NCBI GenBank assembly: GCA_000711775.1
Contig: ARYC01000793.1
Span: forward strand, 62,001 to 126,000
Origin: Oxytricha trifallax
Taxonomy: Eukaryota; Ciliophora; Spirotrichea; Sporadotrichida; Oxytrichidae
Length of the DNA: 64,000 nt
Direction: 5' to 3'
Shown here: positions 21,349 through 33,335 of the stretch, one piece after another
Layout of the letters: each line of letters opens with the position of its first letter
How positions within the stretch are numbered: the first letter of the stretch is position 1
Position numbers and translations under genes: made by a program
Notes under the pieces: generated by a model
The model's database searches: none
Told to the model about the DNA's origin: nothing
The model's input: only the letters and a program-made list of their open reading frames with translations

Positions 21349-23624
21349 TCAATCGAATGAGGGCTAAGCAAATTTTATAATGATTAAGCAGTTTCAAGGA
21401 ATGATGTTTTGTTGAAAAAATCTTCAACCAGAGTTGTGAACATTTGTGTTTTAATAAATTCTTTTAAGAACTCCAGCTCATCCTTATTCTTTGCATTTGA
21501 TAATACTTGTTCTGACATTTAATTTATATCAACTTCCATCTAAAAAATTAATTAGAAACTAAGGGTAACTCTTGAGAAAATCACTTACGTTTAAGCTATG
21601 GTTAGTTTTGTTTTTAAATACAGGTGTCCCAGGAATATTCATCAATATTCGAGAATCAAGAGTCTCCTGAATCTTATTGAATATGTTTCTGCAAGCTACT
21701 TTCTACTAATCATTAGGAGCCAGGACTACACTATTATTATACTCTTCTATGGGTGCCAAAGTCTACCTAGTTATAGAATTGGGTTTATTGTCATAGTAAT
21801 CGCTTAATCTTCCTTATACACTTCTCTTTTAGGGATCGAAACTTTGTATATTGTTTGAATAAAACTTTGCAAAATATTGCTCAGTGTCCTTAATAAGCAC
21901 CTTACACCATTTCATGAGATTTTACTACTTTTTGCTTTTCATGGATAAATCGCTATCGTATTCTCCCCAGTTTACCTAGATTTGTTCTTCATCTAAGAGT
22001 ATCCAAGTTTTAGTCTGCATTTCATCTTCTGATAGTGAAATATTAGTGTAATCATGCCTGGTTATTCCACAAAGAATGGGCTATGGGGTATCTAAAATAT
22101 CGATAAGTGGTGATGGAAGGACTGGTATTAATGCATAACACCATTAGAATGGTTTTATCAAAGATTTAAAGCCAAGTACTACTGAAGTAAGAATGGCCAG
22201 ATTATCAGATACGAATATAAGTGATCTTTCAAGTAATACAGCAGTTAAAATTCTAAAGAAATCTTCAATGTGGAACAGCGAGAAAATAGTTGGACAAAAC
22301 CACATGCAATCAAGTCTTCTTGAATCCTCATAGTTACTAGGGAAAGTGTACTTAATCTCGCCAAGATTATTGTTAATCTATAGGTTTACAGTAAAGTCAG
22401 TAAGAAAATCAGTTGATTCATCGATCAAAATGTAGTATTAATGCAAGATACTTTCAATTTCTTCAGTAACAATCTAAAACTAAATTAGAAAATTTAAATC
22501 TTACAGGAACAGAAAGTGCTGATTCTATTTCTCGCAATATTTACAGATGACCAGATTCATAAAAGTCTGTTGGCTATTTAAATCTTTCAAGTTTTATGCT
22601 TTATAGCAAACCATTTAGCACTTCTAGATGCAAAGGGAAATAATTGTTTTAGAACATAAAGCAGTAAGCCTTTTAAACCAAGAATAGCTATTAGTCTGAT
22701 TGTCTTCTCATTAGTTCGTTGAAGGTATAATAATTAAAGCAAATATGTCAAATTAATTATTGCTATTATAACGCAAATGCAATGCATATAATTATCACCA
22801 GACTCTCCAACTTCTTCATTAGCATCCAATGTAAAAATAAAAGTGTTTTCTCTGTAATTTTTCTAGCGATAGAGTATATCTTGAATAATTTCATTAACCT
22901 CGGGATCATTTTGAAATTCTTCCTCTGCATTGTAATTTAACTTAATTGCCAGTACTCCATTAGGAAAGCAGAAATCCTTAACAACTCTCGCTCTCTCATT
23001 CAGGATTAAATCTTCTTTCAGTTACAAGGGATAATTGAATAAATTCTTGGGCACTAGCCTATTAATTTAATCCTCAACTGAATCCAAAGATTCCTAGTCA
23101 ATGCCTATCATTTGAAACTCTTCGTAGTAATGCTAGGATCGCATTTTTTGGTTTTATTTTGAAGAATTCAGTTTGAGTAAGTGATAGAGAGAAAATTATC
23201 CATCCCCTTAAATATCTCCTAATGAGATTCTTTTCTTTCTGGGGTTTAATAAATTGGCTGTACTTTGAAAGAGATCGGTGAATGATTGCGTTATCGTCAT
23301 TGACTTCGTGACCACATTTTCTGGCTTTAAGTTTCTAGATCCAACTTTTAGCACTTACTTATTAAGGGGTACAGGGTCATCCTCAAATTTAGTTGTAACT
23401 TAGACAGGCGAAATATATTCTTTCTTTAATGCAGTTGCAGGTTTAGATAAGTAAACATTCAATTTATTGTCATCGTCTACGTCATCATTATCCTGATAGT
23501 CATCTGTGCCAGAAGGCTTTTTGGGCAATTCTTTAGGTATTTTGGCTTGCTTTTTCGTTTTTTTCACATAGTTAGATGGTCTAAGCTTGAATACGACACT
23601 TTTGTTCAACTCTTCCATTTGCAT
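21349..23624 (-). CDS. DENN-domain protein (probable Rab GEF)
   Basis: ATG at 23622-23624 (MQMEELNKSVVFKLR) begins a basic and then acidic N-terminal part. The upstream DENN part includes VLAIKLNYNAEEEF, FIFTLDANEE and, after an intron or IES near 22690-22790, a cDENN core: LFHIEDFFRILTAVLLERS, LIFVSDNLAILTSVV, FQWCYALIPVLP and the hallmark DILDTPQPILCGI. A dDENN-like segment (LKEFIKTQMFTTLV) lies near 21450-21490. The stop is TGA at 21349-21351. DENN proteins usually activate Rab GTPases by nucleotide exchange. The next gene but one codes for a TBC RabGAP, but neighbours in a ciliate germline need not be related. No other domain was recognised. Confidence 0.83.
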
Positions 23625-24002
23625 TAGCGAATCTATTTATAGTTAAGATATTCATATTTCTTACAATCTGGATTCACACCTAATGATTCCATTTAAATAA
23701 GCGAATGTTAAAAGATTAATTTATTTTGCTAAATTTTTATAGATGTATTTATTAGTTAAGCTAAATACATGCTACAATTTTAGTTAATTTTATAAGAAAT
23801 AATATTATTTTATAATCTAAATTTATCAAAGGAATTTTTAAAAATTACTGTATATGTGTGTTTTTTAATATTTTACTTCGATATATGCTTAATTATTGCT
23901 TTTTTTCTCTATTAAATTTTATATAAATAATTCAGTCTCTTAGGAGATTGTAAATATGAATATTTTTTAAAAATTATCCATTTTTTCTTTGAATGCATTA
24001 AA
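23625..24002. other. AT-rich intergenic region
   Basis: About 380 bases between two minus-strand genes. It carries only low-complexity A/T sequence. It should hold the promoter of the DENN gene and the 3' end of the upstream gene; nothing specific is visible. Confidence 0.4.
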
Positions 24003-26138
24003 TCAACATATTAAATTTTTTACAAATCTAATTAATTATTTGTGATTGTATTTTGCTGGTTCTCTTATCCCTCTCTGAGTGTCTTACAAATTACTGTCTC
24101 TGTATATTTACACAGTCTTTGTTCTGCTTACTCTAACTTCTGCATTTTGAAGGTTTTTATTGAAAATTTGAACCATTGAGTTAGACTATATATCATTGTC
24201 CAGTGTGAACTGATTTCCAAAATCGTCCTACTCTAGACTTTCATTTTAGATAAATTTTGCTTGATCTTCATTCATAAAAGAAGCAGACTATAAATTTAAG
24301 ATTTAATGTGGCATTTATGACTTACTCTTGAGACAATTATGATCTTATCTTAATCCGAGTACTTCACCTTTTGTTCTTCATCCTACTGTATGTTTGGAGA
24401 CTCCTCAGTTCTTGGATTAGACTTGCTTGAGTTACTTTTTGGAATTGTACTTTTCTTTGTGAGAATGGCTGTTTGATTGGCTTTACTAACAATTTGATCA
24501 TCGTTTTCTAAGGTCTCCTCTGTTCGGTAATCATCCTCCTCCTCTTCATCATTGTTTATCGACTGCTCTTCGAAACTTTCTTCACCGTGATGCTTATCAA
24601 ACATCACTGGCTTGTTCTACTAGCGATTGCTGTTGTAACTCATAGTTTGCTTGAAGTTAATGTTTTGCTAACTGCCATTAGTTTGTGAACTGAGTAAGTT
24701 TTCTTCTTCATCTTCCTCAATAATAGGCCTCATTAAATTTGTGGTATCGTCATCAAAGTTTCGGTAAGTATTTCCAAAGTCAGGATTGCTACTCAAGACT
24801 CCACTAACTGAAAGGAATGCATCATACATTGTCAGACTTTTATCAGTATCAGTCTGCATAGAGGGATGCTTGATATGATTTTAAAGTTGCTACTATTGCC
24901 TATTAATCGGAGTGATATTATTTGAGTCAGCTTGCTCTGACTCCAAATATATCTATTCCTCTCTGTCATCTGAAGAGATTTTCTCTATCCGTGGCTCAAT
25001 TTTACTAATCCTCTAAGGACTTGTCTTCATAGATGCCTTTTTCATGTGTTATTTTTGATTCAGATTTTGAATCAGAAAATTTGGATCCTTTCTCATGATT
25101 ATCTCTTCAATAATTTCATTTTGCATAGCAAAGAGACTATCTTCATCAATCTCAACAAACGAGCCTTCAACGAGCTCCAGTCCTTGCATTTAACTAAACT
25201 GTAGTTCATAATTGTTCTAAGTTAATATCTCTTTTAATTTCCGTCTTTTCATTATTTCTTCAAACGGCCTTCTCTGACGTTAGATGAAAGTTGTTTGATT
25301 AGCTAGACTGTATCTTAAAATTCCAGTTTCATTTTGCATTTGAGTTATATCCTGTTATGGCTCTTCTATATAGATTTCCTTCTTCTAACCAGATGTCTTG
25401 GCTGATTAGGGAATGTGATCTTATAACTTCTTTATGTTATTTGTAGGAGAATTGTTATTGACCAACTATATTAAATTTCCAACAAAAATAAAGCAATACT
25501 AGTATAGGTGTTAAACAATATTAGTGGAGTCTTTGACATTTTCCAGACTTTAATTATTTTCAATAAAATTCTGATCAACATAGAACGACCCCGTACTGTC
25601 CCTGGAGTTATCCCTATACATCCCCATCTATTAATCATAATTAATCCCCATATTGGTATTCATCATATCTGGCCTAATCTCAATCAATTCATCATCATCA
25701 ATATTCAGCTAGCGATTCATCATGAAATTATGCATGGGAGTCATAGGCTGTTGATCGTGACCCCCGTATGTTGATTGATAAAATATCTAGGAGTTTTCTT
25801 GTGTGTCTGGAGTCAAACGCACATTTTCATTGTGATAGAGGTTGTTGCCAGAGAGATTTGATAAATCTGAGACTCTCAGCATTCTCTAAAAAGCTGGGGA
25901 GGCTACAGGCGGTTGCTAGATATTACTGCCTTACACAAGGACTGTAAAAATAAGTTAAGGAAAAGATAAAAATAAGTAACATACCTGAAGTTCTTGCAGA
26001 ATTATTGTTGTTATTATGTTGGAAATAAGCTGCTCCGTCTTTCATAGTATGAACTATATGAGACTTTCTCTCTTAAGGGATACTTAAATAGGATTAACTC
26101 ATGATTGTATTATGCAACTGTTAAGCATAATTTGACAT
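24003..26138 (-). CDS. Unrecognised low-complexity protein, Gln/Asn/Asp/Glu-rich
   Basis: ATG at 26136-26138 starts MSNYAQQLHNTIM. An intron beginning GTATG follows ARTS near 25985. The body is largely disordered: Met/Asn/Asp-rich (FMMNRQLNIDDDELIEI), a basic helix (QRQRRPFEEIMKRRKLKEIL), Ser/Asp-rich segments and long acidic runs (NNDEEEEDDYRTEE). A second gap near 24320-24350 separates the last block, which ends at TGA 24003-24005 after REPAKYNHKQLIRF. No domain was recognised. The composition would suit a scaffold or a nuclear regulator, but this is only a guess. The spacer 26139-26367 shows nothing. Confidence 0.6.
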
Positions 26139-26367
26139 GTTCAGTATGTTAAAACCATTTTAGCTTTTATAATTGTTGAAATTAATTTCAAATAAAATAA
26201 TCTCAATTTTACATATTTATAAAGATTTAATGAGTCAATTTTGAAAGAATTTTCGTTTAATTTTAATTTTAGAATAAAGTTATATAATGTGTTCCAATAT
26301 TAAATTAAATTATAATAAAAGATATAATGTTTTATCAATTAAATATATTGCTTCACCCATTTAATTT

Positions 26368-26878
26368 TCAATATCTCTTATGAGTTTTATTTTAATTTTT
26401 GTCATTATTTTATACTTGATTTTGCTATTACTACTGCTATTGATTATTTTAAATGAAGTTAACTTGATACAATTACAGCTGTGCCTATTCCTACATTATT
26501 TTACTCATTTCATGTATCTTTTCCTCCTATAACTACAACTACGCTCTTAGCTTGTATATCTCAAAGCTCTGATCTAAGTTACGCTTTCTTTCCCTCTCAA
26601 TATCCTTTATAAATGTTATGATTGTGCGATAGAACTTACATGAATAATACCTCTATTTTACTTTGATTTTGCTTCAAGTAACAGAAATTTCTATTTCCAT
26701 AAGCAGTCGTGATCTGTCATGTTGAAATCTGTGTTGCTAGATGCTGAGTCTCTTTACATCTGGAAATATATTAATAAAGAAAAATTAGTTGATGTACCGC
26801 TAATTTTAAGCTGATAGAATCGTTAGCGTCTTTTATGCCATCATTTTGTTTATCTGGACTTAAGCTTTAATCTTCCAT
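26368..26878 (-). CDS. Small unrecognised protein with a C-terminal coiled coil
   Basis: ATG at 26876-26878 starts MEDQSLSPDKQNDG. A GT-AG intron (GTACATC to TTTCCAG) near 26795-26765 precedes RDSASSNTDF and LWKQKFLLLEAK. After a frame change near 26645 the protein continues FYRTIITFIKDIERERKR and then a heptad-like helix (SFEIYKLRAQLQLQEEKIHE). It ends in a Gln/Asn/Lys-rich tail at TGA 26368-26370. About 130 residues in all. No family is recognised. The helix and size would fit a small adaptor or subunit. Confidence 0.5.
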
Positions 26879-27077
26879 TTCAAATATAGATTTGCAAAAT
26901 AATTACAATTAACAAGCAAAATTATAATGTTGGAAGGAAAGTGAATTTTTTATAATTTAGGGTAAATAACATACTCTTGTAAATAATTAACGATTGTAAC
27001 TTATCAGTATATAAACTTTCTTTTTCTTTTCTTATATCGACCCATAATTATTGACAATTTGTAACATACTTCATTAT

Positions 27078-28170
27078 TCACTGTCTCTTATTTGTAAGCC
27101 TCTTCCATATTTTGTCTTCCTTGAAGTCCTTGAAAGTATAAGCACTTGGTGAAGGTACGAAACTTTTCTGCTTTGATATAGCTTCGGCAAAAATAATTCT
27201 CTTTCCTGTTTTGAACTTGACCACAGGGCTGCTTTGCAGAGTAAGTGAGAGTGCCTTGTCGGTCACAGGGTGAGATCCTGGGCCTGGAAGCTCAGTCTTT
27301 TTAGTCTTCCATTCTTTATCAGTTGCCTTTTCATGTTTGAAGGAGACTACTGAAGTGCATCTGCCAAGAGTCTTAATTTTAGCGACCTAGAAGAAAATTG
27401 TTTCAATTGACTATTAACTTACATCTGGATTCATGTCCTTTTGGGCGGGTGCTGGAATATTCATACTCTAAAACTCTGTGTCACTCAAAAAATTAACACC
27501 TTAATTGGTGGTCTTAGAACCACCGACTGTTCTTCCTGTCACTAGTTTAAATTCAAGTTTGTACTAAAAATAGTTAAAGCTTTTAATATATTTACAGTAG
27601 CTGGGCTTGGCTTTATACCTTCTTATTTGACGATTTACTCAATGTAAGTATTTTTCTTAGTAGGATTAACTTTCTTTTCGATTTATCCCCACTTTGGTAC
27701 AACTTTATATTCTCCAGGGCCTGGCACAGCTTTTGTTAGAGATGCCTCAACTTCGGCAAAGTTCTTAAGTTTAGCCTTTGGGAAGCAGTTTTTATTTCCT
27801 CCATTATAAGGTTCCTGTCTCGGCAAGTTGTAACCTTAAATACCGAAAATATCGTTGTTTTTCATTGTCATTTTAACCATATCAGTGACTGTAACCTTGT
27901 CTAAATTTGATAAAGTTAAGTTACAGTTATTCTTTGGTGTTAGTGAGATATTGGTATTTATTTCATTATTCATTCAATTTATCATAAAAGTTTAAACTTA
28001 CGAAGATTTGTAGTGCTATGCAATTAATTGCCAATATTTCTATCAGGGGAAGTTTCCAAAGTAAGTCCTTTTGGTCCATGATTAACTGTTTTTACTTGGA
28101 AATTTTGCATAGATTAGGATCTGCTCATTATTTATGAGCCTGCTTGAGATAGAGCTGCTCTGCTGGACAT
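27078..28170 (-). CDS. Sperm-tail PG-rich-repeat (SHIPPO/STPGR)-type protein
   Basis: ATG at 28168-28170 starts MSSRAALSQAGSQIM. The protein is basic and carries Pro-Gly repeats: VPGPGEYKVVPKWG near 27720, KPSPATVNI, LPGPGSHPVTDKALSL near 27290, and FVPSPSAYTFKDF near 27150. These match the PGPGxY repeats of proteins that bind axonemal microtubules. Introns or IESs interrupt it near 27960-28000, 27540-27600 and 27390-27420; at least two begin with GTAA. The stop is at 27078-27080, after KRLTNKRQ. It most likely coats or lines ciliary microtubules, inferred from the repeat type. The exact member of this large family cannot be named. Confidence 0.72.
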
Positions 28171-28424
28171 TTATTGTATTTTTATCTTAAATAATTATAT
28201 ATTTATTCAATTAAGTTTTTATTTATTTTGACAGATTGCCTAATACTACCATAATTATTATATTAGGAAACATATTAAAGTTTCGTTAAAGAATTTTAAA
28301 TTAAGAAATTAAACTATAGATGTGATTTCTTTCTAAGTAAAATAAGATTCATGGTAGGGTATTTGGTGATCTCTTTATGATAACAGTCTTAAAATTCAAA
28401 AAGATTTCTTTTAGATTTTAAAAT

Positions 28425-30329
28425 TATAAAATAAGTCTTTGACTCTGTATAAGCTTCGATTCCTAAATGACCGAGCTCTCTACCAACTCCAGAATTCTTG
28501 TAACCACCAAAGGGAGTTGTAGAATTTAGTGACATGTATTGATTTACAAATACTGCCCCACATTTCAAGTTATGTGAAATCTCTATTGCATTTTCTAGGT
28601 CGCTAGTAAAAACACCAGCAGCTAAACCATAAGTGTTTTCGTTTGCCCTTCTGACTACTTCATCAATAGTAGAGAATTTATGTCTTAATATAATGTATAT
28701 TTGAATCTAAATAAGTTTGATTTGGTATAAAATTGGTGAAATTTAGATACAGCCAGGCAAGGTCCAAATATTTCTTCTTTAGCTATAGTCATGTGATCCT
28801 ATACATCAGTAAAAATCGTTGTATCAACGAAATAGCCCTTTTTGTTTGGTTTTGTTCCTCCCAAGACTAAATTAGCTCCCTCTTATTTACCTTTTTCAAT
28901 GTAACCCATAATTCTCTCAACTTACTTTGAAGAAATTTGTGGTCCATTATCAATGCCATCTTCGAAAGGATCGCCAACTTTTTTTAATCCAGCGAAATGT
29001 GTCAACCTTTTAACAAATTCATCGTAAATGCCCTCTTAGATAAAGATTCTTGAGGGACTCATGCAGAATTGACCACTATTTAAAAATGAGAAGATGTGAG
29101 TATTTTAAACTGCTGCGTCTAAGTCTGCGTCATTTAATATTATATTTGGACTTTTACCACCAAGCTCCAATGTCACTCTTTTAATTCCACCAGTCATAAT
29201 GATCTAAAAATTAAATGAATTTTTATTTCATGAAATTAATGATCTTCTTGCCAACATCAGTGGAGCCAGTGAAAGCAATTTTATCAACACCTTTATGTCT
29301 AACTAAGGCATCACCAGTGATATGGCCATAGCCAGGGAGCAAATTGAAGACACCCTCTGGGAATCCAACTTCTGAGATAATTTAAGCTAATTTAAGAGCA
29401 GTCTAAAAATATATATATATAAATATATATAAATATGTGTATTTAACCAATATTTTTTAATTTGATATTATAAATGCTTTATTTAATAATATGTAGTCAA
29501 GGGAGTATTCTCAGCTGGTTTCAAAATTACAGTGTTGCATGCAGCAAGGGCAGGTGCAATTTTCATAATAGACATTAAGAATGGGAAATTCCATGGCACG
29601 ATAAATCCACACACACCAACTGGTTCAATCTTAGTAATCCATTATTCTAATTATATTTTATTCATAAATACTTATTAGAATATACTGCAAGGTTTATAAG
29701 CTAAGTAGGGACCACTGATTGGAATGACATTTCCGAGTATTTTGTCAGTATATCCTGCGTAGTATCTCAAAATTTCAACTCCGAATCCAACATCCATGCA
29801 TGCAGTGTTGAATGGCTTTCCATTGTCTAGTGTCTCATCAACTTAAATATCTGATAATAGTAGTACTACTTAATTCACTTTAAAATGCTAATTTTAAATT
29901 GATTGTCTCAAGTGCAGCTATTTCAGGGAGATTTTTCTCAATTAAATCAGCTAGATTATTAATGAGTCTTCTCCTCTCAGCTGGAGTTGTGAGTCTCCAA
30001 GGACCCTCATCGAAAGCTTTGCGAGCTGCTTTCACTGCCAAATCCACATCATGCACTCCAGCTTCCTGAATATCTGCAATTTTCTCCTCAGTTTATCACT
30101 ATTTTTTATGTAAACTTTTAAACTATTAACATATCTTAATCGAGTATATTAATTAAGTTGTTGGGTTGATAGTAGCGAATGTTTTGCCCTCAACAGAATC
30201 AACAAATTTACCATTAATTAACAATTGAGTGTTGGTTGGTTTGATCTGAGAATGTTTCACAGAAATAGATCTCATTGAAACTCTTGAAAATAGAGCATTT
30301 TAAGCTTTCAAGCAGTATTTTGATAACAT
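28425..30329 (-). CDS. Aldehyde dehydrogenase, probably mitochondrial
   Basis: ATG at 30327-30329 opens a basic, Ser/Arg-rich leader ([16 protein letters not shown]), likely a mitochondrial transit peptide. Family motifs follow in order: INGKFVDS and [38 protein letters not shown]; a WNFP-type segment near 29590; [11 protein letters not shown] (coenzyme fold); [13 protein letters not shown] with the general-base Glu; [11 protein letters not shown] with the catalytic Cys near 29070; [10 protein letters not shown]; and [13 protein letters not shown] near the C-terminus. This is the layout of NAD(P)-dependent ALDH1/2-class enzymes that oxidise aldehydes to acids. Several introns or IESs break the gene (for example near 30100-30170 and 29640-29690). 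The true stop was not resolved; coding is clear to about 28430. Confidence 0.9.
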
Positions 30330-30614
30330 TTTCTTAAGGATAATTATTGATGAAAAATAATTGATAAATATTTTAGATATTTAGGATAAATTTACTTATT
30401 TGTATTTCTATAATATTATCAATTTAAAACTGGGATAAAGATTTGAGTCACTGATGCATAAATTATGGTTTTAATTAAAGATATATAAGCCTATTTCTGT
30501 ATAAATCTTGCTTTATGATTAGACTATCAATAAATTTTTCTAGAATATGAATGTAATTTTAAATGCTAATCCTAATTAATTTGATAGTGAAAACTCCATA
30601 TTGTTGATAATCTC

Positions 30615-32027
30615 TCACTTCTTCTTTCCTCCCTTACTCTTCTTGCCTTTCTTCTTATTCAATTTTTATTGCAATAAGCTAATAATCAAAATACTTTGCA
30701 CATTTTATTGATTATCATCACTGAAGTTATCATCTTGATCATCTATCTACTGCTGTTGTGTTTATCTCTCCATTTTCTCCTGCTTTTTCTACTGTTTCAA
30801 CTAGCTTCTACTCGCTTGATCCTTCTATTAATTAGTTTCATTATATTTATTTGTCTATGATCATAAATATCTTGTATATTAATAATATGATTATGTATTT
30901 GCAGCTTGTGCCTATGATTTAGTCTCCTCTTGATCCTACACAACCACTTTAGCTGGTTACTGCTTGATCTCCTCGTTATTGCTAGTAATACCCAAGTGAT
31001 TCATCTATTCATCTAACTCTCCAGTTTCTTGCATCACCTGCTGTTCTTGGATTTCTATTGTTACTCCACTATAAAACTACTTGTCATCCTTCACTATGTT
31101 ATTCAGTTCTCTGAACATGTTAGGTTAAAAATTAATACAATTAATTAAAAATTGGTTGAATCTGGCATTGCATGAATTTCTCTCCGATTCTCTCAACTTC
31201 ATAGTCTCATAGAATATATTTATAAAATATTTCATGATATTCGTATATAAAGTCCTGTGCGTAGTCTCTCTCAATTACTTCTTTAAGTCTTTCCAATTAA
31301 TCTTATCTTTCAAACGATATCTTCAATCGCATCTTTGCACGGTCAATGGGAATTACGTTCTTTAAGTCAGGAATGAAGGTCAAAGCTTATTTCTTGGCGT
31401 TATCCTTTGGGTTTATCTTCACATTTGCTTCATTCATTGCTTTCATGATAATACCGATAAATTATAATAGTTTATGCGATGAATTGTTCTTTAAAATACC
31501 CTTTTAATTTCCGTAATATGTTCTTATTTGTCTATAAAAAAATATAAACTATAATACTGACAGGAAACTGCTTGCCATCAGAAGTATTGACACATTTCTG
31601 TGCAATTATATTAGCGATTTCCTTCTTTAAACTATCCAGATGCTCGTCTCTCTCTAGCTCACTCACTTGGAGTTCTCCCTTGTTTAATATCTCAATGACT
31701 ATCTCGTCTTGAGTCATCTTCCCAAATACTGCCTGCAAATCCTTTTGCTTTGCTACTTCTCCCTTTGACACATTTGTGAATATTTGATCAATCTACAGTA
31801 CTTAAATATATGAAACAAACATTTAAACTCAAAATATGTGCGATTATAGAGTAAAATCCTAACTTTTAAATGTTTGTTAGTACTTCACTGAGGTTGGATT
31901 CTTATTTGTTTCTCCAGTTGACTGCCTTGTTCTTATAGCAGGCAATTTCAAATTTCTTGCCACCCTTCTTGAGTCTGATGACAGCCACATTGGTCAGGCG
32001 AATTTAATTGACTGGCGTCTTTATCAT
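30615..32027 (-). CDS. SBDS: SBDS/Sdo1 ribosome maturation factor with Gln- and Lys-rich tail
   Basis: SBDS works with the GTPase EFL1 to release eIF6 from new 60S ribosomal subunits. ATG at 32025-32027 is followed by [18 protein letters not shown] and [16 protein letters not shown], close to the human N-terminal FYSH domain. Next come [34 protein letters not shown] and [16 protein letters not shown], then the central and C-terminal domains ([28 protein letters not shown]). Where most eukaryotic SBDS proteins end, this one has an extra polar tail with Gln-rich runs and a final [13 protein letters not shown] before TGA at 30615-30617. An IES or intron lies near 31775-31860 and another near 31530. 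The tail could bind RNA (inference). Confidence 0.92.
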
Positions 32028-32211
32028 ATTTTAATGGGTGTCAAAAAGTAGAGTAATAATTAATAATAATAATAAGCAATTCAATTATAATAATTTAACT
32101 ATTTGTATTCTCAACTTCCAATAGCAGTGATTGATCTGTAAATTATCCAAGAATTTATAGAGTGAAATTAAGAATAAATATAAATTTATAACAGTAAGAT
32201 AATAAAAAAAA

Positions 32212-33181
32212 ATGTTAACAACTGAAGAAAGCCCATTATTAATGGACTAATCAATTGATTAAATTCTCTATGAATAACCAATTGATAAATTGGCTTAGCT
32301 CAGATAAAATCTATCAATAATGAGAAAAAAACTTACTCAGTCTTGTAATCACACTTAAACACTGAAAGATAAGACTAATTAGTTGGTAAATTAAAATACT
32401 GAGATTCACTCCTCATTAATTGACTAAGAAATTAAAGTAAAACTTAATTTACAATCATTACAGACAATCAATGATCACATTAATCAGACAAAACAAGCAC
32501 AGATATAAAATCAAATAGTAAACAATGAAAACATTCAATAGTAATCAAATAAGTATGATTTCCTAAATATTGAGCAAAGTTACCAGTCTCAAAGAGAATT
32601 ATTAACGATTAATAGGTAGATTGAATAAATTTACAGAAATTCGTTGGAGTTAGTTGATTAGTAGCGAGAAAGTAATTTTGAAAATTTTTAGAACTTAGGG
32701 TCTTACCTTGACATGTTATATAACTAGTAAACCATAAAGATATGTCTTTGCTATATAACATCAATTTGTTTTTATAAGTTGCCAGGTTTACTATAACAGC
32801 TTGAACAACGCCTTGTCTGAGGAATTAAAGACAGAAAAACTTGCTGTATTAGATGATGAAAAAAATAAAACTTTAAAGGCAAACCAAGATTTAAGTGAAG
32901 TTGTGCATGAAATATCTGAATTATATGAAAACCTCAAAAGTCATCACATTTAACCATCAAGCCAAAATACGAATGGAGCAGTTGGAGTAGTGGCTAATAA
33001 TATTTCTAATTAAAACTAATTAGAGAGTAATGACAATAGTTATAACAGTGATCCCTATTTTGAGATGCATACCAAGGCCAAATTTATACTTAAGAATACA
33101 TAGAGGGAAGTTGAAGACTTGAAAAGTGAGATTCAAGTGCTTAAAGAGAAAATTTAAGCTAAGAGATTTAATAATCAATGA
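32212..33181 (+). CDS. Unrecognised coiled-coil protein
   Basis: ATG at 32212 starts MLTTEESPLLMDQSIDQIL. The frame is helical and Gln/Asn/Glu-rich, with heptad-like segments (IEQSYQSQRELLTINRQIEQ). Near 32705-32785 the frame changes across an AT-rich segment containing TGA or good splice-like ends, and coding resumes at YYNSLNNALSEELKTEKL. It continues as coiled coil (DLSEVVHEISELYENLK) and finishes with REVEDLKSEIQVLKEKIQ and TGA at 33179-33181. About 290 residues. No family is recognised; centrosomal or ciliary coiled-coil proteins look similar in composition. The 154-bp gap to the next plus-strand gene is featureless. Confidence 0.6.
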
Positions 33182-33335
33182 AGATAAAAGTGATTAAATT
33201 GATATTTAAAATTGTACTTTTTTATAACTAAGATTTGTCATTATTATTTTCTTTCTAAATTTATAATCATAAGAGCTTATTCTAAGCTATTTATAAATAA
33301 AAAGTAAAAAAGAAATAAATTTAATTTTTAGAAAA

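Noticed and set aside
25508-25774. 88-codon plus-strand frame
   Set aside because: It is antisense to the long minus-strand frame of the 24003-26138 gene, which has coherent composition and start.
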